Shown one piece after another: positions 18,174-26,974 of a DNA stretch of 64,000 nucleotides. The stretch is from NCBI GenBank assembly GCA_015665455.1, contig JADFAD010000006.1, forward strand, positions 558,001-622,000, given 5' to 3'. Both the position numbers and the translations under genes were made by a program. Every line of letters starts with the position of its first letter. Position 1 is the stretch's first letter. The notes under the pieces were generated by a model that did not search any database, was not told the DNA's origin, and was given only the letters and a program-made list of their open reading frames with translations. Origin of the DNA: Oceanospirillaceae bacterium (GTDB lineage: Bacteria > Pseudomonadota > Gammaproteobacteria > Pseudomonadales > Litoribrevibacteraceae).

Positions 18174-18383
18174 ATAGTTCCTATAAATTTAACAGTATAT
18201 TGAACGGAAGTCCGAATAAGCCCGGACGCCCTAAATTTATTTTCAACCATTTTGCCTTGGGTTAACTATACCTTTCAATACCTTAGTGAGGCCCTGAATA
18301 TTTCTAAGTTCTTTTTCGTATATTAAAACCAAGCCATTGTATTCATTAAGTCACATTAAAAGTGGTCACTTCAGCTTAAACAC

Positions 18384-18406
18384 AAAAACGCCCACATCAG
18401 TGGGCG
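18384..18406 (-). terminator. rho-independent terminator of the RND operon
   Basis: CGCCCAC (18389-18395) pairs with GTGGGCG (18400-18406) around ATGA, and on the minus strand it is followed by TTTTT. A CTTTT run on the plus side could make it work in both directions. Confidence 0.8.
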
Positions 18407-18441
18407 CTTTTATGAACAATATTAGCGGTTACCTCTACGAA

Positions 18442-21400
18442 CTAAACCATCTCAGAAGTTTCTTCCCCGATGTGTTTGTCGCCCGATTTAATGAGCCCTA
18501 AATCGTCCAGAATGCAGTACAAACACGGTATGACAAACAACACCAGTAAGGTGGTCGCGAAGATGCCACCAACAATACTCAATACCAGCGGGATGAGGAT
18601 TTGCGCTTGTAAGCTGGTTTCAAACATCAAAGGGAGTAACCCAGCCATGGTGGTGGCAGACGTTAAAAACACCGCCCTAAATCGCTCTTTACTGGCCAAC
18701 ACGGCGGCTTGGTGTACATTGTAGCCTTCTTCCACATGCCATTTGACGTATTGCACCAGCAAAATGGAGTTGTTGACCACGATCCCCGCGAGCGAAATGA
18801 AGCCCACCATGCTCGGCATGGTTAAGTCATACCCCATGATCAGGTGGCTCCAGAACACGCCAATGAGCGCAAGCGGTATGGCCAACATCACAATGACGGG
18901 TTCACTGTAACTCTTAAACTGAAAGCTCAAAATGATGTAAACGGTGAACAAGCCCAGTACGAAAGCACGCACCATGGATTTGGCGGTTTCTTGACTGTTT
19001 GCCGCTTGCCCTTCAAGCACCACGGTTAAGCCGGGGTATTCGGCTTCCAGTTGGTCGAAGTATTCCGCCTTCGCTTGGGCCGTTACCGCTGCTGCATTGG
19101 TGATGTGCGCATTGACGTCCCCCAATACAGTCAAGGTTCTCAAGCCGTCGTAACGATTCACTCGTGCAAAATTACGTTCGTAGGTGATCTCTGCCACAGT
19201 GGCTAATGGGATTTGACTGCCATCCTCCAACACAATTGGGAAGTTATCAAAACGAGAGAGCATACTGCGGTCGATTTTTGATAACCGAACATCCACTTCG
19301 AGAGTTTCATAACCCACTTGAACTTCATCAGCCGTTGACCCCTGAAAGGCCGAGCGAAGTTGCGTGGCAATGGTGAAACTATCTACACCGTAACTACTCG
19401 CCCCCGGGCGGATTCGCACGTTAATTTCTTCTTTGCCTGGGCGGAGGTCATCCATCAAATCGTTCACGCCTTCAAACTGGCCGAGGTAATTCTGCAACTG
19501 CCAAGAGGCCTTACTTAACACCTCTAAATCTTCGTGCTGTAAACGGATCTCAATGGCGCGACCGGCAGGTCCTAAACTGGGTTGTTTGAACTGCAAGGCA
19601 ATTACGCCCGGTATTTCACCCACACGTTCTCGCCATTCTGAGGTCAGTTCATTAATGTTGGATGAACGAATCTCGGATGAAAGTAAATCCAACTTCACTG
19701 TGGCTATGTGCGCGCCTTGTTCAAAGGAATCCGGATTGTAGTTGTATTGAACGGTGGTGTGTTCAATGATCGGGCGTTGATCCGGTTGTTCTGGGGTTTT
19801 ATCTCGATTGATGTCATCGGCTTGTTTCACGATCCAATCGACCACTTCTTCCGTTCGGCTGAGCGGTGTACCCTGCGGTAGGAGTATACGCGCTTCGATT
19901 AAGTCACCATCCAAATCAGGGAACGGTGAAAAACGAAGTAAACCGCCCGCAGGCAATGCGAAAGTAATCAACAATAAACCAATCACCCCGCCCACAAACA
20001 AGTAACGCCATTGCACTAAGTACTCGACGATTCGAACTAAATTCTGTTCTCTGAAACGTTCGAAGGCAGCGTTGAAATCCTTCTTGAACTTAAACGCTTT
20101 ATCTTCGGATGGGTTCTTCTCAAGGGAATGAACCAAGTGCCCTGGTAACACCAAAAAGGCTTCAATCAAACTCACGGCTAACGTGACCAACAAAACGATT
20201 GGGATGAACTTAAGCACCTTACCAATCTCACCTTCAATGAAGGCCAAACCCACGAACACACTGACCGTGGTTAAGAACGAAGAAAGAACCCCCATAGCCA
20301 CTTTATAGAGGCCTTCCATGGTGCCATCCACCACGGCATAGTGATTATCCGCTGAGGATAAGTCATGATTTCCGCCCGCCTGTTGTCGCTTTTTATAGAC
20401 ATAAGCAGCAATGCTTTCGGCGATCACAATGGCATCGTCCATCAAGATACCAATGGCCATCAACAAGGCCACCATAGTGATCATATTAATGCTGATTCCG
20501 AACAGTGACATCACATACAGCGTCGCCAAGAAAGAAACAGGCAATCCCATGGCCACCCAGAAGGCAAAACGCAATCGGAAAAACAGTGCTAAGGTCAACG
20601 CCACCAGTACAAACCCTTGCCAACCGTTATCCAGCAGCATGTCCAGACGATCGGTCACAATGGATGTTTTGTTCTGCGTTAATGTTAAGGATACGCCCGA
20701 TGGCTTTAGACGCTCTTCATCGACTAAAAAGGCTTCCAAGTCAGCCAAGACATTCAGTGAGTCGTCGGCCTTGCTCTTGCTGACTTTAAGAATGGTGGCA
20801 GGTTTGCCATCGAAATAGATCTTCTCTTCATCCAATTCAAACTGATCAATGACAGACGCAATGTCGCCCAAGCGAATTTCAGCCCCTTCCGTGTTAGACG
20901 CCACCACCAACGACATCAGCTCTTGTGCCGTCGTGCGTTGTTCGTCATAACGGATCAACAAGGTTTTGTCTTCAGTCTCGATCTGCCCCAGAGGCATCTT
21001 CAGGTTCTGACGCTCAATGGTGTTCGAGATATCAGCAAGACTTAAGTTGTACTGGCGTACTAAAGGCACTGATAGCTCTACGCGTAATTGACGCTCAGAA
21101 AAGCCCTGCATCTCAACATCGGCTACGCCTTTGATGCGCTGAATGCGGTGCTTTAAATCTTCGGCGTAGCTCTTTAAATGCGTTTGAGTGGTTTCCGCTG
21201 TAACCGCCACACTGACCACATGATCAAAACGGTTCATTTGGCTAATGACGGCTCGTTCGGTTTGATCAGGGAAATCGTCAATGGCATCCACTTCGGTTTT
21301 GATGTCATTAATGAAACGGTTTTCATCGCCTTTGTCGTCCATTTCCACCACGAGATGGCCAAGGCCTTCAAGGGCTTCGCATTGCTTTTCTTTCAGGTAG

Positions 21401-21621
21401 GCAATACCGGACACGGCTTCTTCTAAACGCTGACAGATGGATTCTTCCACATCCACCGGTGAGGCGCCCGGCCATACTACTCGGGCTTCTACTTTCACAG
21501 GTCGACTGTCAGGGAATGTCTCTCGTTTGATGTTGGGTAAGGCCGTAATGCCCAACGCCATTAACATCAACATGATCAAGTTGGCCGCCGTAGGGTGAGC
21601 CGCTAAATATCTAAGCATCAT
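18442..21621 (-). CDS. RND efflux permease (HAE1/AcrB-like)
   Basis: A 1059-residue inner-membrane proton antiporter of the AcrB/MexF type, with the usual duplicated half-molecule layout: TM1 near residue 13, a large periplasmic porter domain, TM2-6 around residues 335-500, TM7 at about 545, a second porter domain, and TM8-12 around 885-1040. The proton-relay Asp pair is in GILMDDAIVIAE. It exports small amphiphiles or antimicrobials with the upstream adaptor. The adaptor stop and this ATG overlap by one base (TAATG), indicating translational coupling. No TolC-type outer-membrane factor is adjacent. Confidence 0.92.
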   Translation of the reverse strand: MMLRYLAAHPTAANLIMLMLMALGITALPNIKRETFPDSRPVKVEARVVWPGASPVDVEESICQRLEEAVSGIAYLKEKQCEALEGLGHLVVEMDDKGDENRFINDIKTEVDAIDDFPDQTERAVISQMNRFDHVVSVAVTAETTQTHLKSYAEDLKHRIQRIKGVADVEMQGFSERQLRVELSVPLVRQYNLSLADISNTIERQNLKMPLGQIETEDKTLLIRYDEQRTTAQELMSLVVASNTEGAEIRLGDIASVIDQFELDEEKIYFDGKPATILKVSKSKADDSLNVLADLEAFLVDEERLKPSGVSLTLTQNKTSIVTDRLDMLLDNGWQGFVLVALTLALFFRLRFAFWVAMGLPVSFLATLYVMSLFGISINMITMVALLMAIGILMDDAIVIAESIAAYVYKKRQQAGGNHDLSSADNHYAVVDGTMEGLYKVAMGVLSSFLTTVSVFVGLAFIEGEIGKVLKFIPIVLLVTLAVSLIEAFLVLPGHLVHSLEKNPSEDKAFKFKKDFNAAFERFREQNLVRIVEYLVQWRYLFVGGVIGLLLITFALPAGGLLRFSPFPDLDGDLIEARILLPQGTPLSRTEEVVDWIVKQADDINRDKTPEQPDQRPIIEHTTVQYNYNPDSFEQGAHIATVKLDLLSSEIRSSNINELTSEWRERVGEIPGVIALQFKQPSLGPAGRAIEIRLQHEDLEVLSKASWQLQNYLGQFEGVNDLMDDLRPGKEEINVRIRPGASSYGVDSFTIATQLRSAFQGSTADEVQVGYETLEVDVRLSKIDRSMLSRFDNFPIVLEDGSQIPLATVAEITYERNFARVNRYDGLRTLTVLGDVNAHITNAAAVTAQAKAEYFDQLEAEYPGLTVVLEGQAANSQETAKSMVRAFVLGLFTVYIILSFQFKSYSEPVIVMLAIPLALIGVFWSHLIMGYDLTMPSMVGFISLAGIVVNNSILLVQYVKWHVEEGYNVHQAAVLASKERFRAVFLTSATTMAGLLPLMFETSLQAQILIPLVLSIVGGIFATTLLVLFVIPCLYCILDDLGLIKSGDKHIGEETSEMV

Positions 21622-22991
21622 TAACCCTCCTTCGCTGGCGACTCAGAAGGCTTGGCCTTTGTGGTGTCCAGCCCTTTTACTTTAACGAGCGCACCATCAA
21701 TGACTGGAATTAAATCGGTCAGAATGATTTGATCGCCCAAGCGCAACTCACCGCCATTTTGGGGCTTTTCGATCGCGACCCAACCACTGGAATTGAAGAG
21801 TTCTTTAACACGGCGAATACGCAACCTGCTGTCTTTATCCACCACATACACATTGCCTTCGTGAATGGCTCGGGCAGGCAACGCCAACATGGTATCTTCA
21901 CGCCCCGTTACGCGTACTTCCACAAACATACCTGCAACCAACGGGGGGCGCTGTCGAATTTTAATGGCCTTTGGGTCCTGTTTAACTTCAACGATTAGCC
22001 CTACAGTGCCACGCGATTGATCTACTTCACCACTGATTCGGCTTAGGGTAGCAGGCCAATGTATTTCTTCGCCTGCCGTACGCATGACCACTTCTGCATT
22101 CGGGAAAATCATTGAGGGGTTGGCGTTCTCTAAGGACACTTGCGCTTCCACCGGTAACGTACGCATAGCTCTGCGCATATCGTGTATGCCGACTTGTGAC
22201 TCCACTTCCATTTCATCCCACGCATGTGCAATGACCATGATTTGAGAGGGCGATACCACCTCATCGATGTTGATGTTTTCTTCAACAATCAAGCCACGGA
22301 ATGGCATTTTTACTACGGTTTTTTCTAACAGGCGTTGAGCGTCTGCAACCCGTGCGGTTTGCACTCGATGGCTGGCATCCAAGACCAGTTTACGTGAAGG
22401 GATTAATCGGAGTTGATTTTCAAGATCCAAAACACGCTGGCGTTGAATCAAAAGGTTTCTGCGTTCTTGATCAAAATTCGATTGGGAGCTTAACTTTCTC
22501 TTTAACAGCTTTTCTTGGCGCTTTACTTCTTTTTCAACGATGGTCAGCTGGTTCTTTTCAATATCCAACGACAGCTTCAAGTTATTCGCTTCGATTTCTA
22601 AACTGTCTAACTCCGACTTTACGGATTCTAAATCGGCGGAAGACTGAGCTATTTGAAGTTCGTATTGAAGCGGGTCTATCTTAAGCAACACAACACCTTC
22701 ATCCACAAACTGCCCCCGTTCAAGGGCTGAATTCTTGAACGTAACACGGCCTTCGACTTCTGAAATGGCCTGCCATTCTTTTTGAGGCCGAACATGGCCA
22801 AACGCAACAATTTCTGGGCCTAACATACGTTCTTGCAGAACAAAGGTTTCAACTAACGTCGCGCGTTCTACCACGTCTTCCATTGGTAAGGGTTTCTTAT
22901 TTTTAGCGACGATCATTAACACCAAAAATCCGATTAAAAAAGCGAAAAAGAAGCCAAACTTACTTTTAATGATTTTAGAGAAAGAGCCCAT
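21621..22991 (-). CDS. RND periplasmic adaptor (HlyD/AcrA family)
   Basis: A 456-residue membrane-fusion protein anchored by an N-terminal helix (FGFFFAFLIGFLVLMIVA). The lipoyl-like half LERGQFVDEGVVLLKIDP is at about residues 95-112, a coiled-coil hairpin follows at about 115-205, and the second lipoyl half VVKMPFRGLIVEENINIDEVV is at about 225-245. It links the RND pump to an outer-membrane channel. It heads a two-gene operon. An 18-bp palindrome about 205 bases upstream may be a regulatory site. Confidence 0.9.
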   Translation of the reverse strand: MGSFSKIIKSKFGFFFAFLIGFLVLMIVAKNKKPLPMEDVVERATLVETFVLQERMLGPEIVAFGHVRPQKEWQAISEVEGRVTFKNSALERGQFVDEGVVLLKIDPLQYELQIAQSSADLESVKSELDSLEIEANNLKLSLDIEKNQLTIVEKEVKRQEKLLKRKLSSQSNFDQERRNLLIQRQRVLDLENQLRLIPSRKLVLDASHRVQTARVADAQRLLEKTVVKMPFRGLIVEENINIDEVVSPSQIMVIAHAWDEMEVESQVGIHDMRRAMRTLPVEAQVSLENANPSMIFPNAEVVMRTAGEEIHWPATLSRISGEVDQSRGTVGLIVEVKQDPKAIKIRQRPPLVAGMFVEVRVTGREDTMLALPARAIHEGNVYVVDKDSRLRIRRVKELFNSSGWVAIEKPQNGGELRLGDQIILTDLIPVIDGALVKVKGLDTTKAKPSESPAKEG

Positions 22992-23334
22992 AGCATTGCC
23001 TTTAATTGTTATTTTAAAAATCGAGCGTTTGTCACTGTAGTTGCATCTGTATGCTTTAGTATTTACCTACTCATTTATCCACTCATTCACGGACTAATCC
23101 ACCTACTGATTCACTTACTGGATCACTTACGCAGACAACGCTTGCTACACAGTAAAATGAGTTACGATGAGAGTTAAGCAGTTAAATTCACCCGTATTAA
23201 TCAATTGATTAATTAACATTTCATTCACTTCGTGTTTCAATTAGCCCTATAAATACAGGGATATAACCGTATTCAGAGCACTTTAGTCTAAACTTCATTT
23301 ACGCTGAAATGATAAAACAACTATAGATACTTTC
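22992..23334. other. gene-free stretch between the RND operon and a cyclase
   Basis: This gap has no gene. It holds an AC-rich degenerate repeat at about 23066-23130 (variants of ACTCATTCAC about every 10-20 bases) and an 18-bp palindrome at 23196-23213. Promoters for both divergent genes must lie here. Confidence 0.5.
23196..23213. promoter_or_regulatory. 18-bp perfect palindrome, candidate operator
   Basis: ATTAATCAATTGATTAAT is perfectly self-complementary and lies in the divergent gap, upstream of both the RND adaptor and the cyclase. Size and symmetry fit a MarR/TetR/LysR-type dimer site; the binding protein is unknown. Confidence 0.45.
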
Positions 23335-23456
23335 ATGCCTAAACACCCCACATCACAGCCTCATTACGCGCAGAAGATTCGTAGAAACATCAACGAGATA
23401 TCTTTATCATCGTTGTTTTCAACGCAGTCATTTTAAGTCTTCTTATTCGGTATGAT

Positions 23457-24101
23457 GTGTTTGAAAGCATGATTCCTGTTCTCGCAGCCTATGAAAGCAT
23501 TGAGCTTGATGAAATTATCCCTCTCTTTTTCTTCATCACGTTGTCCATTGGTTATTTTGCCCTTCGTCGTTGGAAAGAAGGCAAAGAACTCATAAAAACG
23601 CTCAAAGAAATGGCCACCCTTGACCCGCTTACAACGCTATTTAATCGCCGAAAAATTGAAACCGAACTTGCCCGATCCATTAAATACAGCGAACGTTTCA
23701 AGCAAGCATTGAGCATCGTGATCATTGATATTGATCACTTCAAACAGGTCAATGATAAGCACGGCCACGACATTGGAGACGTTGTGCTCATCGAGTTCTC
23801 AAATCTTTTAACCCTGCATTGCCGTGATACTGACATTGTGGGTCGCTGGGGAGGCGAAGAGTTCATCATCGTTGCCCCACAAACCAATATCTTCGAAACC
23901 TATGATCTGGCTGAACGGATTCGATCCCACGTTGAGAAGCATTTATTCCCAGAAGTAAATTCCATCACATGCAGCTTAGGCATCGCCGCCTACCGAGCAG
24001 ATCATCAAATCGAAGACACCATTCGCCGTGCAGACAAAGCACTTTATCAAGCCAAGAATGAAGGCCGTAATAAAGTACAAACCTTTGAAGAAGAGGAATA
24101 A
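23457..24101 (+). CDS. diguanylate cyclase (GGDEF), N-terminus probably frameshifted
   Basis: A 214-residue protein as read from the GTG at 23457. The GGDEF domain fills residues about 55-210 with active site GRWGGEEF; an I-site RDTD lies five residues before it, so product inhibition is expected. One transmembrane helix remains near residues 22-37 (IPLFFFITLSIGYFAL). Upstream in the same frame, bases 23385-23456 encode a further hydrophobic helix (FIIVVFNAVILSLLI) but have no start codon. An ATG in another frame at 23335 encodes a plausible cytoplasmic N-terminus that stops at 23434. One missing base near 23390-23400 would join them. It may be a damaged or truncated two-helix cyclase. Confidence 0.8.
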   Translation: MFESMIPVLAAYESIELDEIIPLFFFITLSIGYFALRRWKEGKELIKTLKEMATLDPLTTLFNRRKIETELARSIKYSERFKQALSIVIIDIDHFKQVNDKHGHDIGDVVLIEFSNLLTLHCRDTDIVGRWGGEEFIIVAPQTNIFETYDLAERIRSHVEKHLFPEVNSITCSLGIAAYRADHQIEDTIRRADKALYQAKNEGRNKVQTFEEEE

Positions 24102-24159
24102 CCCCTCCTCGCAAGCACGCGACAGATTTAAAGAAAGCACTAACCTCAAAAACGTAAAC

Positions 24160-25476
24160 TTAATTCGATTTCGCCAAGAGCGACAAAAACGCCCCTTCTT
24201 CCATCGCTTTGTGATACAAAAAACCCTGAAATAAATCACAGCCCTGATCGGATAAGATCGCAGCTTGCTCCGGCGTTTCAATGCCCTCAGCGATGACGTT
24301 GAGATCCAGTTTATCCGCAAGCGCTATGATCGAAGACACCAACTTCTTTGCATTGACGTCTTCTTCGATTGTACGAATAAAACTTCGATCAATCTTAATC
24401 ACATCCACAGGGTAGGTCGCCAAATAGCTCAATGACGAATACCCCGTTCCGAAATCGTCCAAGTAAATGGTAACGCCTTGTTCAGAAAGCTCCGAGAGTT
24501 GTTTTAGGGTCAACGTTTTATCTTCGATCATTAGCCCTTCTGTAATTTCTACTGCGATGTTCTTGGAATCGATCTGGTAGAAGTCCATAGCATCCATCAA
24601 GGTGGCAGATATGTTAGACGCCAAAAACTGTACGGGCGATACATTAATGGAAATCACAGGCGGTTGATCACAACCCATCGACAATAACTGGCTCACTCGG
24701 CACGCTTCTCTGCAAATCCAATCACCAATGGCGATAATATCGCCGGTTCTTTCTGCGATAGAAATAAACTTATCCGGCGGGACATTACCCAACACGGGGC
24801 TTTCCCAGCGAATTAAAGCTTCAGCTCGAACCACTTTATTCGTTTTAAAATCAATGATCGGTTGATAACACAGTCTGAATTCCGAATTTTTAATGGCTTC
24901 AGGAATCAGATTTCGAATAATAAGTTTTTCATGGGCCTCTCTGTGCATTTCACTGGAAAACGGCACCATTCGATTACGGCCTTGCGATTTTGCCTTCTTC
25001 ATTGCACTTTCAGCATAGCTGGTAATCTTCTTGAAACTCTTTTGTTCCAACGAGAAACATGCAACGCCTATACTGACCGACACGTGCAATTTGCGAGCAC
25101 CAACATCTAAGGCTTCAGAAAACAAATTAATGCATGATTGAGCCAAACGCTCTGCTTCGGCACGTCGCTTCACTTGAATGACCAGCGCAAAGCAATCCCC
25201 ATTAAAACGGTATAAATAGCTTCGTAGCGGCAAGATGGATCGCACGCGATTGGCAACATCAACAATGACCTGATCACCTAATTCCTCGCCCATCATTGAA
25301 TTAATGGTCCCGAGGTCGTCAATGTCCATCATGAGCACAGCGGTTTGAAACCTTCCATGCAGATGAACGTTCGATAAATCGTCTAAGGCAAGATTCAATC
25401 CAAGCTTATTAGGTAAGCCTGTCAGACCGTCAATGTGAGGTGAAACGCCATGTATGTTTCGCTCTGCGGATATCAT
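24160..25476 (-). CDS. EAL phosphodiesterase with a degenerate GGDEF domain
   Basis: A 438-residue cytoplasmic protein without membrane segments. The N-terminal GGDEF-like domain (residues about 10-165) starts DGLTGLPNKLGL, but its active site reads FNGDCFAL instead of GGDEF, so it is likely catalytically dead, perhaps GTP-sensing. The C-terminal EAL domain is intact: EALIRW (substrate and metal Glu), ISINVSP (Asn), EITEGL, DDFGTGYSSL, KIDRSF and AEGIET. It should hydrolyse c-di-GMP. It is convergent with the cyclase at 23457. Its promoter region contains a GTGTACACAA element that recurs upstream of the neighbouring RHH gene. Confidence 0.9.
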   Translation of the reverse strand: MISAERNIHGVSPHIDGLTGLPNKLGLNLALDDLSNVHLHGRFQTAVLMMDIDDLGTINSMMGEELGDQVIVDVANRVRSILPLRSYLYRFNGDCFALVIQVKRRAEAERLAQSCINLFSEALDVGARKLHVSVSIGVACFSLEQKSFKKITSYAESAMKKAKSQGRNRMVPFSSEMHREAHEKLIIRNLIPEAIKNSEFRLCYQPIIDFKTNKVVRAEALIRWESPVLGNVPPDKFISIAERTGDIIAIGDWICREACRVSQLLSMGCDQPPVISINVSPVQFLASNISATLMDAMDFYQIDSKNIAVEITEGLMIEDKTLTLKQLSELSEQGVTIYLDDFGTGYSSLSYLATYPVDVIKIDRSFIRTIEEDVNAKKLVSSIIALADKLDLNVIAEGIETPEQAAILSDQGCDLFQGFLYHKAMEEGAFLSLLAKSN

Positions 25477-25533
25477 TCTTTAAAACCTCTACCTTATTCA
25501 AATCAACCGTCTAAAACCCAAAGGATTAACATC

Positions 25534-25543
25534 GTGTACACAA
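25534..25543 (+). promoter_or_regulatory. GTGTACACAA element in front of the EAL gene
   Basis: GTGTACACAA with palindromic core GTGTACAC lies 58 bases upstream of the EAL gene start. The same 10-mer occurs in inverse orientation at 25901-25910 upstream of the RHH regulator, so both may be operators of that regulator. Confidence 0.4.
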
Positions 25544-25545
25544 TC

Positions 25546-25588
25546 ATATCTAAATAAAAACAGCGAGGAGCTGTTTTTATTTAGATAT
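25546..25588. terminator. perfect 19-bp inverted repeat, probable terminator of the RHH gene
   Basis: Bases 25546-25564 and 25570-25588 are exact reverse complements around a GAGGA loop. The inner stem is GC-containing (CAGC/GCTG) and is followed by TTTTT on both strands, so it can act as a bidirectional terminator, here 9 bases past the RHH gene stop. The length and perfection are unusual. Confidence 0.65.
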
Positions 25589-25596
25589 AGATACCG

Positions 25597-25833
25597 CTAT
25601 AGGTAGGTTTTTTGACGCCAAACAACCACTTTGCGTTCTTCAGGCTCTAAGGACTCCCGAAGCTGCTTAACCACAGGGTTATCCTGATCACCATTGTTTG
25701 CAAGAAACGTTTGTATTGCCGTTTCAACAACTTGCGTAGCGGTTACATTCGTTCGCTCACATGTCTCTTGCATGGCCTGTAACACTTCTGGTGTAACACG
25801 AGCACAAATTCGTTTCGTTTTGGTATTTGCCAT
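25597..25833 (-). CDS. ribbon-helix-helix (Arc/MetJ-type) DNA-binding protein
   Basis: A 78-residue protein starting at the ATG at 25833, with GGAAGGG upstream. The N-terminal strand KTKRICARVTPEVLQAMQE, followed by the helix TNVTATQVVETAIQTFLANNG, is the ribbon-helix-helix layout, with a basic C-terminal tail (ERKVVVWRQKTYL). No toxin partner is adjacent, so it is more likely a stand-alone regulator than an antitoxin. GTGTACAC sites about 70 bases upstream and in front of the EAL gene are candidate targets. Confidence 0.72.
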   Translation of the reverse strand: MANTKTKRICARVTPEVLQAMQETCERTNVTATQVVETAIQTFLANNGDQDNPVVKQLRESLEPEERKVVVWRQKTYL

Positions 25834-26231
25834 TTCACCCTTCCTGTATGTACTCAGTAAATCCAATTTACTCAAATCAGTACTGATCATTCATATTTAA
25901 TTGTGTACACATTGTACTAACGATTATTATCCAAACAATAAGCAAATTGTAATTCTTTGTACAGTCTTTAATCGATTTTTGAGAAAAAACGCCCAATAGT
26001 ATGAATTCACTTAACAATTACCATCACCGAGCCAACGCTTTTTGTAAGAGGTATTCCAAATATTGCAGCTCGCCATCAAAAAAACACACGTCGTGATACT
26101 TTTGTGATCTTTACGTGAAGCCTTCGCAATCTCTCCTACGTATCTTAAATCTTGAATTTCAAATAAATGTGTTCAGGCATCTTCATTCAGCATTCTGAAT
26201 GGAAGACAAAAACAAAAATTAAGGAAAGATA
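25834..26231. other. gene-free stretch between the RHH gene and the Spondin_N genes
   Basis: AT-rich, with no gene. It contains the TTGTGTACAC element at 25901-25910 and a hairpin-forming CATTCAG/CTGAATG pair (26184-26190 and 26195-26201) in the likely 5' leader of the first Spondin_N gene. Nothing else is seen. Confidence 0.45.
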
Positions 26232-26963
26232 ATGAAGACGTTTTCAAAGATTGCGAAACCCCTATTGTTGGCACTACCTCTGATGGCATCACAAGCGCCT
26301 GCCGCTGAGCTTGATATCGAAATCACCAACCTAACACACGGTATTTTCTTTACTCCGTTGTTGGTTACAGCACATGACAACTCAGTGGATTTTTTCACTA
26401 CTGGTTCTGCAGCATCCGCTGAACTTCAAGCAATGGCAGAAGGCGGTAACATCACACCACTCGTTGAAGCAAACCTTGAACCTAACGCAATTCACAGCGC
26501 CAACCCTGCTGGCGGTCTTCTAGCTGCCTCTGCGTCAGTCAACGTGAATATGAATACCGGTGACCTTGATTACTTATCTATTGTTTCCATGCTATTACCA
26601 ACGAACGATGGCTTTGTTGGCCTAGACAGCTGGTCAATTCCTGAAGAAGCTGGCACATACACGGTGTATCTAAATGGCTACGACGCAGGTACAGAAGTAA
26701 ATAATGAGCTTGTTGCTGAAGGGACAGGTGCACCGGGTACTCTTGGAATCCCTGCTAATCCAGGCGGTAACGGCGGTACAAACGGCACAGGCGTCGCAAC
26801 CACCGAAGCCAATGAAACCGTTCACGTTCACCGTGGCAACATCGGTGATATCGATTCGACGGGCGGTGCCAGTGATTTAGACAGCCGCATTCACCGTTGG
26901 TTAAACCCGGTTGCTAAAGTGGTTATCACGGTCTCTGAAGAAGCCACTGAAACGGCACAATAA
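26232..26963 (+). CDS. secreted Spondin_N domain protein
   Basis: A 243-residue exported protein with signal peptide (ending SQAPAA, cleavage before AELDIEI). The mature part follows the bacterial Spondin_N pattern: EITNLTHGIFFTPLLVTAHD, LQAMAEGGNITPL, and SMLLPTNDGFVGLDSW followed by YDAGTEVNNE. This conserved set includes acidic residues that in spondin domains bind a metal. The domain is linked to adhesion or matrix binding in animals; its bacterial role is unknown. An AAGGAAAG site precedes the start. The next gene, 11 bases away, is a paralogue. Confidence 0.88.
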   Translation: MKTFSKIAKPLLLALPLMASQAPAAELDIEITNLTHGIFFTPLLVTAHDNSVDFFTTGSAASAELQAMAEGGNITPLVEANLEPNAIHSANPAGGLLAASASVNVNMNTGDLDYLSIVSMLLPTNDGFVGLDSWSIPEEAGTYTVYLNGYDAGTEVNNELVAEGTGAPGTLGIPANPGGNGGTNGTGVATTEANETVHVHRGNIGDIDSTGGASDLDSRIHRWLNPVAKVVITVSEEATETAQ

Positions 26964-26974
26964 GGATGAGAGAA

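Noticed and set aside
20411-20818. 135-residue plus-strand open frame
   Set aside because: It lies wholly antisense within the intact RND permease gene and lacks any recognisable feature.
22301-22684. 127-residue plus-strand open frame
   Set aside because: It is antisense to the coiled-coil part of the RND adaptor and has no start signal or domain.
25597-25833. RHH gene as the antitoxin of a toxin-antitoxin pair
   Set aside because: No toxin-sized gene is adjacent on the same strand; both flanks are gene-free or encode the EAL protein.
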